Assembly: GCA_037127255.1 (NCBI GenBank)
Contig: JBANSL010000009.1
Span: 38,104,975-38,168,974, forward strand
Length of the DNA stretch: 64,000 bases
Origin: Persicaria tinctoria
Lineage: Eukaryota; Streptophyta; Magnoliopsida; Caryophyllales; Polygonaceae
Direction of reading: 5' to 3'
Of this stretch, positions 11,803-21,662 are shown piece after piece. Made by a program: the position numbers and the translations under genes. Numbering within the stretch: position 1 is the stretch's first letter; each line of letters opens with the position of its first letter. Below the pieces are notes generated by a model. It did no database searches. It saw only the letters and a list, made by a program, of their open reading frames with translations, and was not told the origin of the DNA.

Positions 11803-12018
11803 TCGACCTCGACTAAGGGCTAGTCGACAGGGGTCAGGCACAGTCGAACACAGCAGCAACTCGGCGAAGTCTACTCGACCTCGACTAGGCGTACTCGATC
11901 TCGAGTAGGACCTTCGTCGACTTCGGCTTATCTTTGTCGAGTCCCTGCACAATGGAGCTACGACGATCTAGGATCGGAGGTCAGTGGTCGAGGTCGACCA
12001 GGAGTTGGTCGAGATCGA
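11803..12018. repeat. TCGANNTCGA array in the transcribed part of the 5' LTR
   Basis: Five exact decamers at 11803, 11875, 11895, 11988 and 12009. With the U3 array this places the motif on both sides of the TATA box. Confidence 0.85.
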
Positions 12019-12466
12019 CAAGGGGGGAGAAACGTAAAAACAAATGCAGAATTCGGTTTTGTGACTTTATGAATGTGGGGAACTTCCAAGATTAGGGTTT
12101 GCGACAACGATTACCATGCAAGCGGAATATAAATCACAAAAGGCGGTAACTTTATCGGTAAAGGAAAAGGCTTTCACCTAATCCGACAAGTAGGAATATA
12201 AATCTCGCGACAAATAATCCTAATTGCATCTATTCCTTTTCATAATTAGCATTTATAATCTTTCGAATAGAAATCCTAATTACTACCCAAGTTTCACAAC
12301 ATGAGTTCTTCAATTTCTCAATCAAAGATGAAGCACATAGGGAATAGATTAAGATAACGACAAAATACCTCCTTCCGCAATAGCTAATCCGCCGACATGG
12401 CTCTCGTTGGGCTCACCCCAACCCCAGAAGTGGGTGGACTACTCGCTCTTCATTGCAATTGCAGAC

Positions 12467-12522
12467 ATCATTGATTGAAAGGAAATATCTTGTATTAAAC
12501 TAAATTCAAAGCTTTTACAATT
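12467..12522. repeat. 56-bp direct repeat, left copy
   Basis: The 56 bp starting ATCATTGATTGAAAGG are identical to 13642-13697. The two copies bound the inverted block exactly, as expected for a duplication made when the block arose or was inserted. Confidence 0.9.
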
Positions 12523-13641
12523 TCAGAGATCATCGAAGACACAAGTAGTTAGTTCCATTCAGAGATACAATTTAGGAGTTCTAAGGTTTTTAGGATTTTG
12601 GCTTACAGCGAAAGTTGATTGCCAGGATTGTAAAGGCTTTTGAATATAGTTTATGCAATTTAGTTCTTTTCATCAATCAATGTCTGCGATTGCGATGAGG
12701 CGTGAGTAGTCCACCCACTTCTGGGGCTGGGGTGAGCCCGACGGTGGCCATGTGAGGTGATGCGATAAAGGTCAGATTTTTTTGTGCAATTCATCTTCTA
12801 TCCCTATGAGCATGATTCTTTTGCGAGAGTTGAAGGTGATCCTTGTTTGTATTATTGAAGCGAAAGTGATCTTAATGCAACTTGGATTAATTATGTGAAA
12901 AAGGGTTAGTAACAATTAGGGTTTATGCGAGAGCCTCTATATGCCTATTTGTTAATGACGAAAGTTATTTGATGGAAAGCATGATCTTTTATGCCTTTAT
13001 GTGTTACTTTGCATGGTTATCGTTGTGGTGTTGAAACCCTGGCCTTGGAAGTCTTTTATTATATTGATTTATTTCACCGAAATTCTGAGTTCTGTGTTTG
13101 AATTCTGCAAGCTTTAAAGTTTCTGTCTTTTTTCTGTTTCTGGTCGACCTAGACGAAGCTTCGTCGAGATCGAGTTGTCCTTTGTCGATCTCGAGTTGGG
13201 TTTGTCTTAGTCGAGTTGGTTTTCTGTTTCCTTTTGTCGATTTTCACTTTCTGTACTCTGTGTCGAGTTGCTCTTGTCGATCTTGACAAGCTTGTGGTCG
13301 AGATCGAGTACGACTTTTTGCTTTATTTTTCGTTTGTTGCTTTGCTTTTATTTCTGTCTTTATTTGTTCTTTGCTTTTGTTTTAGTTGCCCTTGCCGGGT
13401 TATTTGTCTTTTCTGCTTCTGTGTTTATTTCTGTTTTTCTGCTGCTGTTGTGAGAATCTGATAGCTACCTGAGAACTGCTGACGTGCTTCCTCGTGGATT
13501 CGATCCTGACTTTTCTCTTACTACAACGGGAGGAAGTCTTGTATTTATTTGCTGAGACAGGGAAGTCAGTCTGAACCTTAATTTATATTTATTTCATACT
13601 TGACCATCCCCCCTTACAACAAATTGGCGCCGTTGCCGGGG
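12523..13641 (+). mobile_element. Inverted LTR plus primer-site block inside the LTR of A
   Basis: A related but clearly diverged LTR in the opposite orientation, cut at its 5' end, runs to ACAACA at 13621 and on into an intact tRNA-Asp primer site. Its features line up with the LTR of A read backwards: the segment with CCACCCACTTCTGGGG lies at 12412-12443 in A (minus) and 12708-12737 here (plus). Three TCGANNTCGA decamers occur at 13164, 13185 and 13298. It is neither a simple fold-back copy of A (too diverged) nor a whole element. Confidence 0.75.
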
Positions 13642-13642
13642 A
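13625..13642 (+). other. Primer binding site in the inverted block
   Basis: TGGCGCCGTTGCCGGGGA on the plus strand, three bases after the LTR end. The next bases already belong to the 56-bp repeat, so no internal domain follows. Confidence 0.85.
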
Positions 13643-13697
13643 TCATTGATTGAAAGGAAATATCTTGTATTAAACTAAATTCAAAGCTTTTACAATT
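13642..13697. repeat. 56-bp direct repeat, right copy
   Basis: Identical to 12467-12522. The LTR of A resumes directly after it (CCGGCAATCAACTTTCGC). Confidence 0.9.
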
Positions 13698-13808
13698 CCG
13701 GCAATCAACTTTCGCAAAATTGCCAAAACCTTAAAAACCTTAAACTCCTAAATCTCTATGTGTAATTGTATCTCTGAAATTGAATGAATAAAACTGAGCC
13801 CCCTAGGG

Positions 13809-13820
13809 CTTTATTTATAG
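13809..13820 (-). promoter_or_regulatory. TATA box of the A LTR
   Basis: CTATAAATAAAG on the minus strand, followed by GCCCTAGGGGGC, a GC palindrome. By position it is the core promoter of element A. Confidence 0.6.
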
Positions 13821-14071
13821 GCTTCTATTCCTTGCTAATCAAGGATAGAATATCTGCATATATATCTAAAACTTAAAATAAATAAATAAAAGACATAAAG
13901 GAATTAAATCTAAAATTAGGGAAATATATCTAAATTGTCTCAAGTGGATAAAACTCTCTTCTCCATGATAGATGTGGATAAATCGGATAGATCTTGCTTT
14001 TCCTCGGCTCCAAGTACTCTATCTCGAGTAGGACTGTACTCAGCGCGTTACGCGGCTTCGGGAAATCCTCG

Positions 14072-14510
14072 TCGACCTCGACAAGCGGTGGTCGACCTCG
14101 AGTAGGAAAAGTCGTCGACTGGGCCAACTTCGTCATCTCGGCTAGCTGGTCCTCGACAAGCTCGGACAGGACTCCTGGCGCTGGTCGATCTCGAGGAGGT
14201 CTCCTCGATCTCGACGAAGGTTGTGTTCTCGACTTGGTCTTCCGAGGTTGTCGAGTCGGATGTGGGTTCTCAGACTTGTCGACCTAGAGGAAGCTTCCTC
14301 GATCTCGACGAGCGGATCATCGGCCTGGTCGTCTCGGATAGCCCTTGTCGACATGTTCGGACACTGTCTCTTGGGCGTGGTCGATCTCGACAAACGCTTG
14401 TCGAGCTCGAGTAGGTTTTTGCCTTGTGTTCTCGAGCAGTGCCTCTTCGACTTGGCTCGGGGAGTGGGGTCTGGCTCTTGTCGACCTCGAGTAGAGCTAC
14501 TCGATGTCGA
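14072..14510. repeat. TCGANNTCGA array in U3 of the 5' LTR
   Basis: The nine decamers of 47-485 recur here at the same offsets (+14025). A minus-strand open frame over this stretch reads VEIEEASSRSTSL, close to the pol linker [13 protein letters not shown], so the LTR and linker units look related in sequence as well as in motif. Confidence 0.88.
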
Positions 14511-14819
14511 GTAGGGTATTGCTCCGCGTTGTCTGGTCAGGTCTCTACTCGACTCCAGTGTGTCCGGGCTCGGCTTTGTCGGCATAGACAAGAGTCTAGT
14601 CGATATAGAGTAGACTTGCTGCTTTCGTCTTTGTTTCTTGGTTTTCTCCCGAAATGTTTCCATATTCTGCAATATTAAACAGAAACTTATGTAGATCTCC
14701 ATTTCTAACAAATAAACATATACTACATAAATTCGACATATTCCCAACCCGAAATATGCAAACTGTAAAGAATATGGAACTGAAATATGCATAAAAACAT
14801 GGCTACTTTGGAGACATCA

Positions 14820-15639
14820 GAGCTGCAACGACAAGTCACAGAGTTGATGGATAAAGGCTTTGTTCGTGAAAGCCTGTCTCCCTGTGCCGTTCCTGTCATT
14901 TTGGTTCCAAAGAAGGATGGATCCTGGCGTATGTGTGTTGATTGCCGCGCAATCAACCAAATAACGGTTAAGTATCGCCACCCTATTCCCCGTTTAGATG
15001 ATATGCTTGATGAACTTCATGGTGCTGCTATTTTCTAAAATTGACCTTAGAAGTGGATATCATCAAATTAGGATGAAACAGGGTGATGAATGGAAAACGG
15101 CTTTTAAAACTAAGTATGGCTTATATGAATGGTTAGTAATGCCTTTTGGTTTAACAAATGCACCTTCTACATTTATGAGGCTTATGAACCATGTGCTTAG
15201 AAGACACTTAGGAAAATTTGTCGTTGTCTATTTTGACGATATTTTAATCTACAGTAAGAATATGCATGATCATTTAAGTCACTTAAAATTGGTTTTTGAT
15301 TGTCTAAGAAAAGAGAAATTATATGCCAATTTAAAGAAGTGTTCTTTTGCATCCGAGTCTACCATTTTTCTTGGTTTTGTAGTGACTGCATCTGGATTGA
15401 AGGTGGATGAGGAGAAGATTCGTGCTATTCAGGAGTGGGCTAAGCCGACTACACCCACCCATGTCCGCTCATTCTTGGGCCTTGCTGGCTTCTATCGACG
15501 TTTTGTCAAGGATTTCAGCCTGATTGCCGCCCCCCTGCATGAGCTGACAAAGAAGGATGTGACATTTCGCTGGTCTGACTCACATCAAAAGGCTTTCGAC
15601 GCTCTCAAGGATCGCCTGACAGACGTCCCAGTGCTGTAG
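14820..15639 (+). pseudogene. Element B reverse transcriptase fragment
   Basis: It begins at [15 protein letters not shown] and holds the RT motifs [38 protein letters not shown] and the catalytic [10 protein letters not shown] one-base frameshift near 15030 (in AIFSKIDL) and a TAG at 15637-15639 just before RNase H disable it. The amino end is cut off by element A, so it can no longer be expressed from its own promoter. Confidence 0.9.
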
Positions 15640-17466
15640 TTACCTGACTTTGCTCAACCTTTTGAGCTCGAGTGTGACGCTTCTGGCACTGGCATTGGAG
15701 GGGTCCTGTTGCAGAACAAGCGTCCCATCGCCTACTTCAGCGAAAAGTTGGGCGACGCTGAGCTCAACTATTCTACCTACGACAAGGAGCTATTTGCATT
15801 GGTTCGCTGCTTACAGACTTGGCAACATTATCTCTGGCCTAAGGAGTTTGTGATTCATTCGGATCATGAAGCTCTTAAGTACCTCAAAGGACAAGCAGTG
15901 CTCAGCAGGCGACTTGCTCGATGGGTGGAGTTCATAGAGACCTTTTCCTATGTGGTTCACCACAAAAAGGGGAAGGATAATGTGGTAGTTGACGCGCTAT
16001 CACGAAGGTATGTCCTCTTAAACCATATGGATGCACATGTTTTGGGTTTTGCATTAATAAAGGAACTGTATGCTTCTGATAGTTTCTTTAAAACTATATA
16101 TGCTCAATGTGTGTCCAAAGGTGAAGTAGATTCATTTTTTGTTGATAATGGGTATTTGTTCAAGATGGGCAAGCTTTGTATCCCATCTTCTTCTATTCGC
16201 CGATTGTTAACCCAGGAAATACATGAATCTAGGGGACATGGGGGTTTCGAAAAAACACTAGCTGGACTAAAGGAACATTACTTTTGGCCTAAAATGTCTA
16301 ATTATGTGCTGAGATTTGTCAAAAGTTGTGTTACATGTGCTAAAGCTAAATCGAAATCCAATGCTAATGGTCTATACCAACCTTTGCCAATTGCTAATGC
16401 ACCCTGGGAAGATGTTTCTATGGATTTTATTGTAGGATTGCCTAGAACTTCTAAGGGTCATGATTCCATATTTGTTGTTGTAGACAGATTTTCCAAAATG
16501 GCTCACTTTATACCTTGTCATAAAACTGATGATGCTATTCATGTTGCTCATTTATTCTTCAAAGATGTTGTTCGCTTACATGGATTGCCATTATCTATAG
16601 TTTCTGACCGTGATCCTAAATTCTTAAGCTCTTTTTGGAAAACTTTATGGTCTAAATTGGGTACAAAATTGCTATTTTCTACTTCTCGTCACCCACAAAC
16701 TGATGGCCAAACTGAGGTCACAAATAGAACTCTTGGGGCTCTCCTTAGAGTCATGCTGCGAACTAACCTCCGGAGATGGGAAGACTGTCTACCATTTGTA
16801 GAGTTTGCATATAATAGGTCTAGGCACTCTGCAACAAAAATGACCCCCTTCGAGGTAGTGTATGGCCGAAATCCATTAACTCCAGTGGACATGATGCCTC
16901 GGCCATATAAGGACAAGGAGAGCGTGGATGCAGCTAAGCAAGTGGACTTCATCAAAAGCTTGCATGAGCGTACCAAGGCGCAGCTGGAGAGGAAGACTGC
17001 GCAATACAAGGCCGCGAAGGACAAGCATCGCAAGGATGTGCAGTTCAACGTTGGTGATCTGGTCTGGCTGCATCTCAGGAAGGAAAGGTTTCCGCAACAA
17101 CGGAAATCTAAGCTGGACCCCAGGGGAGATGGACCATTCAGAGTGGTTCAAAAGAGGGGTCCTAATGCCTACAAGCTGGATCTCCTTGCCGATAAGTACA
17201 ACGTCCATTCTACATTCAACGTCGCCGATCTATCCTTGTTCGTGCCTGACGATGACTCTGACGACGATTTGAGGACAAATCGAAGTCAAGTGGAGGAGAA
17301 TGATGCCGCTCAATTATCGATGACTCCTGGTGACATTGACGACAACATGAAGGTTCCATTTGATGGCCCTGTCACTCGTGCAAGGGCCAAGAAGATTCAA
17401 AATGCAACTAAGGCCTTTCTTGTCCGTCACCATGGGACTTTAGAGCAAGGGTTCAGGCCACCCTAG
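15640..17466 (+). CDS. Element B RNase H and integrase
   Basis: Open in the same frame as the RT after the TAG. RNase H starts at ECDASGTGIGG and ends near VVDALSRR. The integrase core has D in MDFIVGLP, D in VSDRDPKF and E in GQTEVTNR, all present; the zinc finger has HES..H and CVTC. The C-terminal tail FNVADLSLF...GPVTRARAKK is the CRM-type end, thought to steer integration toward centromeric chromatin in that lineage. There is no separate start codon, since this is the back half of a polyprotein. Confidence 0.9.
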   Translation, partial: LPDFAQPFELECDASGTGIGGVLLQNKRPIAYFSEKLGDAELNYSTYDKELFALVRCLQTWQHYLWPKEFVIHSDHEALKYLKGQAVLSRRLARWVEFIETFSYVVHHKKGKDNVVVDALSRRYVLLNHMDAHVLGFALIKELYASDSFFKTIYAQCVSKGEVDSFFVDNGYLFKMGKLCIPSSSIRRLLTQEIHESRGHGGFEKTLAGLKEHYFWPKMSNYVLRFVKSCVTCAKAKSKSNANGLYQPLPIANAPWEDVSMDFIVGLPRTSKGHDSIFVVVDRFSKMAHFIPCHKTDDAIHVAHLFFKDVVRLHGLPLSIVSDRDPKFLSSFWKTLWSKLGTKLLFSTSRHPQTDGQTEVTNRTLGALLRVMLRTNLRRWEDCLPFVEFAYNRSRHSATKMTPFEVVYGRNPLTPVDMMPRPYKDKESVDAAKQVDFIKSLHERTKAQLERKTAQYKAAKDKHRKDVQFNVGDLVWLHLRKERFPQQRKSKLDPRGDGPFRVVQKRGPNAYKLDLLADKYNVHSTFNVADLSLFVPDDDSDDDLRTNRSQVEENDAAQLSMTPGDIDDNMKVPFDGPVTRARAKKIQNATKAFLVRHHGTLEQGFRPP

Positions 17467-17599
17467 ATCACTTGGCTCAAGGTTACACCGCCAGCACAAG
17501 AAGTGAGCTTGCGTCCACACTCGGAGCTCATGAAGACTCGGCTACACCCGCCTTGATCAAGACATGGCCGAATGGGCTTCATGGATGGGCCGAGTTCCA

Positions 17600-18477
17600 T
17601 GTTAGTCATTAGTTTGTTATTTTATGCAAATTAGATAAATAAGGTGGAAATTAATTATATCTCTTCTAGATATATTACTTACCCACCATGTTATTAAATA
17701 TCTATCTTCTTAGGTTTTATTTATCTTTAAGTTATTTCCTTTATCTTAGATAGAATTAATCTATCCAAACCCCTTTCCTTTGCAAGGAAGGATTGGTTAG
17801 ATTTCTCATTAGTTTACTATAAATTCATGTTATGCACTTTGAAATTAATCAGATTGAATTAGAATTGAAGAAACCCTTAACGGATCTAGGGTTCTTCGAT
17901 TATCAATCCCAAAACGCTCTTGTGTTCTTGAGAAATTTCGGCAATCACACCAAACACCCAAACCCTCACCTTGTTCTTGTCGAGACCGAGGAGACCCCGA
18001 CGCTCAGCCTAGTCGACACCGGCGCTTACCCGAGAAACCAGGACCTTGGCGACGCCCGCGAGGAATTCTGCTTCCAGCGAGCCAGGCGCTCCCTATCCGC
18101 CAGCGCCCAGGCACTCCGCGCACGCTCCCTTGCGCGCTTGCCCCTGCTCGCCATCGCCCTCGCCCCCAGCGAGTTCGTCCGCGCGCATCTGGACGCCCGC
18201 ACACCCTGAGGCCGACGCCTGTGTGCCCGAGTCCGCGCGATCAGTCCTCGCTACTCACCCTCGCTGTTCTTCGCTTGTTATTCTGTCGCTATTTCTCTGT
18301 TTTCAGTTGATGAAATATTCCAAGTATAATTCTGTCGCTAAATCAGAATTTTAATCACTTGTTTGAATTGTTCCAAATCAGGAGATATCAAAGAGCATTG
18401 CAAGATCGGAGCAAATATACCGCGTGGTTCTTGATCTTGAGCCCACAGGCGAAGGATCGGGTATCCCAAACGTATCG
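17600..18477 (+). repeat. LTR shared by elements B and D
   Basis: About 880 bp from TGTTAG to CAAACGTATC, with a GC-rich second half (17960-18240). It follows the pol of B and is followed by the primer site of D, so it is the 3' LTR of one and the 5' LTR of the other. The open frames in the GC-rich half are not credible genes. The left border is approximate. Confidence 0.7.
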
Positions 18478-18479
18478 AG

Positions 18480-18492
18480 TGGTATCAGAGCC
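18480..18492 (+). other. Primer binding site of D (initiator tRNA-Met)
   Basis: TGGTATCAGAGCC, the standard plant initiator-Met site, three bases after the LTR end. Confidence 0.88.
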
Positions 18493-18547
18493 GTAGGTTT
18501 CGCAAGTTCTTGTTTTTTTTTCTTGATGTTATTTACGATTTGATTCA

Positions 18548-19672
18548 ATGGTTGACGTAATCTGGGGAGGCAACTGGGATGATGATCCCGATCCATGGGC
18601 TGCACAACAACAACGCCGCCGAGAGTTGCAGAGACGAGCTTTGCAACAACAACAAGCTTTAGAGCGACAACGAGAGGCTCAAAGGCGCCGCCTTTGGCTT
18701 CAACGGCAAGCGGAAATTGAAGAGGAGAGGTGTCGACAACAACAATAACTCTTTGAGTGTCAACGTCAAGCCGCAATTGAGGATGAGAAACGACAACAAC
18801 TCCAAGCCAAACTTACAGCCGAAATTCTAGCCGAACTAGATGCCTATTATGCCAGATCACAGGCGAAGTTCGAAGAGGAAGAGGCGCAACGTAGAGCCAA
18901 CCAAGATGCCAGATTAATGGCTATATGCAAAGAGGCCGTGGAGGAAGTGATGGCCAAGTTCAAGAAGGACGTGAATGAGCTTTCTGTTGAAATCGTTGCC
19001 ACGGATTCAGCACAGCGCGCTGAACTTGTTTCGCAGATTCCCGTTGACTCCGACCTCGGAATTGAATCAACTCAGTCTTGTTGCGAAGCTGACTCGACGA
19101 GATTTCCAACGGTGGGTCACACGCTGCAAGATTTCTTCGGGAAGACACCCGAATATGATCTGCAAGCTGGCTGTAATTTTCTGCAAGATGACGTGGTTGC
19201 TTCTGACGACAACGATGAGGACGTTGGGAACACTTCTCTTGAGTTAGCTATTGTACCTCTTGAGAATGTTCCTAATGTTGAGAATTATGAAGTTCATAGG
19301 GTTATTGAGCCTATTGATATTGTTCCTCCTGATTGCTCAATGTTCCCTATGACAGGTGTTGTTTTTGAGGTTCCTTTGCCTCAAATTCTACTGGTGCCAT
19401 CTCAAGTTGATTGTCAAGGAAGTTACTTTTTGGTGGTTGCTCCTTCCTCTTTGATCATCAACGACTCGATTCGAGGACGAATCGAAGCTAAGAAAGGGAG
19501 AATGATGCGGATCAAGATGGCCTTCTGTGGGTCAAACAATGATCTTGATCCAGGCGAGCTCTCAAGATCGATTCGAGTGCAATTGATGGCAAAGAGTGTC
19601 TTCTTCAAGAGAAAGAAAAAGGCACCACCATGGATTAAAGAAAAGATATTATTTAATTATTTTTATTATTAG
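18548..19672 (+). pseudogene. Element D coiled-coil ORF, one stop
   Basis: A single frame of about 374 codons starting MVDVIWGGNWDDDPDPW. It is interrupted only by TAA at 18746-18748 (in a CAA-rich stretch, so probably from CAA). Residues about 20-125 are Gln/Arg/Glu-rich and almost certainly a coiled coil. The middle is acidic (DDNDEDVGN). Near 19470-19510 the DNA matches the segment just after the integrase core of B (GAGGACGAATCGAAG against GAGGACAAATCGAAG), so D is probably a deletion derivative of a CRM relative. I do not recognise the N-terminal protein. It sits where gag should be and could be a capsid-like or chromatin-binding protein, but no gag or zinc-knuckle motif is visible. Confidence 0.6.
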
Positions 19673-19704
19673 TTTTATATTCTTTCCATATTTAGTTATT
19701 CCTA

Positions 19705-20049
19705 TGTTAGTTAGAGCTATTTATGGAATGTCTTAATTTTAGTAATACTTAGTTAGGTGAATAAAAGGGAAAAGGAAATTTTATCTCTTCTAGATATTTT
19801 CCTTGTCCACTAAGTATGAATATTTATCTAGGATTTATTTATTAGTATTATTAGGATTTAATATTTATTTATCTAAGCCAAAACTCTATCTTTTGCAAAG
19901 ATAGAATTAGCATGCTTTGTTATTTAAACCCTTTTCTACATTCAATAAAATTAGATTGGAATTATAATTGAGGAACCCTTTTAAGGATTAAAAGGTTCCC
20001 TCGATTCCCAATCCAAAAGCCTTTGCAATCAATTTATGTTCTTGTTCAT
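19705..20049 (+). repeat. 3' LTR of D, left part
   Basis: It starts TGTTAG like the LTR at 17600 and contains the shared TTATCTCTTCTAGATAT and GAACCCTTTTAAGGAT blocks. It is cut at TTCAT by element C. Confidence 0.7.
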
Positions 20050-21540
20050 TGATAACACCTAGTTTTATATATTATTCATGTGCATTTAGGTTAGTTCCAT
20101 GCATCATTTTAGAGTATTTTTATTGTCTTTTTGTGTGGTTTCTGTATTATTTATGATTCGGAGATCTACACAAGTTTTGTTTGTGTTTTGTAGGTTTGGG
20201 TTGGTGATTTGGACTAAATTGCATGCATCTAATGGAAAGGGATTGAAAGAAAAGCAAAAGAGACGGGTGATAGAGCAAGTATATCAAGCGAAACACTCAT
20301 AGGAGCTCAAGGTGGTGTAGCACAACTCGCGGAACAAAGGCGTTTGTGCAATTTTCAGCTTCAGCAAGCTGTCACGACTCGTGGGAGGCCTTCACGAGTC
20401 GTGACAGGTGAACTCATCTATTTAAGGGCGTCTGCAGGCTGTCACGACCCGTGACAGACTCTTCACGAGTCGTGACAGTGCCAGATCAGCCCAACCTTTC
20501 ACATTTCCCTTGTTGGTTTGGATGAATTAAAACCATTGTTATTTCCAATTTTCTGGGGAGTTACGTTTTGTTTTGAGAAAGCTCAGGCCGAAGTGGGGAC
20601 ATTGGAGTTGAGCTTTTGGTGGGTTTTTGGAGACTAGGATTTTGGAGAAGAAGACTTGTTCGATTAATCAAATTCCGGTAAATTCCGTTTTCATCTCTAT
20701 TGCTCTATGTTTGTCTTGGCGAATTTGATTGAATCAAGCATGTACTTTTCCATGAGTGGCTAGATCTCTTGTTCTAGGGTCAGGGTGATCCCGGCGATGC
20801 GGAAATAGACTCGTTTTTAGTATTGTTTGATTGATTTCTGATTTTGTTTGGTGATTTAATCCTATTGCGCCAGCCCTAATCGATGAGAATTGGTTAGAAC
20901 TGATTTTGGGTTTGAAATCGAAAGACTAAAACCCTAAATTGGAATTTAGATGGTGAATTTAGGCCGAAAGACTATTTGATCCATTGGAACCATAGGATTA
21001 AACTCGAAGTTTAGTGGATCGAAAGTGAAATTGAACTTCTTGAGGATTTATTGATTGTTATAGATATTCTAGATGATCGTTATATAAATTGAGACCGAAA
21101 GGCGAAATTGATGTGATTTTCATTTAGAATTCTAAGCACTTAAGGGTTCTAAATTGGTTGCTTGAAACCGAAAGGAGATCGTTAACCAATTTAGACACGT
21201 TCGCTTCGATTCCGAAAGGAGTTTTGCGATTACCTTAGACAATCTACCTTCACTTTTGAGTTAGAAATCATTCAAGCGAGAATATATTATGGTCTATTGA
21301 CGATGCATCGTTGGTGAATCCCTAGCCCTAGAATATCTTCCATACATATATTTCTCATCTCTTTTATCTGTGTTTGCTATTTTTTACACACACTTTTTCC
21401 CTCAATTTGTCCGTTACTTTTGGGCTTAGTCGAACTAGTTTGAAATTGACAATCGATATTCCTCCGGTCCTTGTGGATACGACACTTGATTACTACAGCT
21501 GAACCCCATACACTTGTGGGTGTAGGCTTTTATCCTATCA
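20050..21540 (+). repeat. 5' LTR of C
   Basis: 1491 bp, TG...CA termini with a TGATA/TATCA inverted end. TATA box CTATTTAAGG at 20418-20427. Repeated GAAAGRC/CCGAAAGG words occur in the 20900-21220 part. The pair copy is 26202-27692. Confidence 0.95.
20369..20478. promoter_or_regulatory. Inverted CACGAGTCGTGACAG motifs around the TATA box of C
   Basis: A perfect 15-bp inverted pair (CTGTCACGACTCGTG at 20369-20383, CACGAGTCGTGACAG at 20393-20407) lies just upstream of the TATA box. A second group (CTGTCACGAC at 20439, CGTGACAG at 20450 and 20471) lies just downstream. The same set is in the 3' LTR at 26521-26630. The sites are palindromic and CpG-rich, fit for a dimeric factor, or could fold in RNA. 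Confidence 0.7.
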
Positions 21541-21546
21541 AGTTTT

Positions 21547-21564
21547 TGGCGCCGTTGCCGGGGA
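21547..21564 (+). other. Primer binding site of C (tRNA-Asp type)
   Basis: TGGCGCCGTTGCCGGGGA, six bases after the LTR end. Confidence 0.92.
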
Positions 21565-21662
21565 CCGGTGCTAGTATCGATCGTCCTTTTTGACGACTAG
21601 TTCTCTAAGTTCTTTTTGTTGCTTTGATTTGTTTTTGTTTTTGGCCTCAGGTTGTGATTTGA

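Larger units (their letters stand above)
1..14819 (-). mobile_element. Element A: Athila-type Ty3/gypsy retrotransposon
   Basis: Read on the minus strand the order is 5' LTR (from 14819), tRNA-Asp-type primer site, gag-protease-RT, RNase H-integrase, an extra ORF in the env position, polypurine tract and 3' LTR (from 794, cut by the window edge). The gag type, the DLGAS protease motif and the ORF-1-like protein in the env position place it in the Athila lineage. It interrupts the RT gene of element B at 14820. The six differences I counted between the overlapping 794 bp of its two LTRs suggest a fairly recent insertion. Three lesions are visible: a frameshift in pol, an in-frame stop in the env-position ORF, and an inverted block inside the 5' LTR. 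The 5-bp target duplication cannot be checked because the other end lies outside. Confidence 0.93.
11608..14819 (-). repeat. 5' LTR of element A, split by an inverted block
   Basis: It runs from TGATGTCTCC at 14819 to ACAACA at 11608. Without the inverted block (12523-13641) and one copy of the 56-bp duplication, its length is about 2.04 kb. U3 contains nine TCGANNTCGA decamers (14072-14510), a TATA box lies at 13820-13809, and a second array lies at 11803-12018 in the transcribed part. The first 794 bp match the 3' LTR at 1-794. Confidence 0.88.
14820..18477 (+). mobile_element. Element B: CRM-like Ty3/gypsy element, 3' half
   Basis: The sequence enters in RT directly after element A and continues through RNase H and integrase to an LTR at 17600-18477. 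The C-terminus (GPVTRARAKKIQ, no classical chromodomain) is the type found in the CRM lineage of chromoviruses. The gag and protease part must lie to the left of the window, beyond A. Confidence 0.85.

Noticed and set aside
14142..14792. A 216-codon minus-strand open frame in the LTR of A
   Set aside because: It spans U3 and repeat arrays, has no family match, and several other frames are open there too; a by-product of TCGA repeats. Its likeness to pol linkers is reported as a finding instead.
17832..18354. GC-rich open frames on both strands within the B/D LTR
   Set aside because: They lie in LTR sequence that has a diverged, non-coding partner at 27698-28000.
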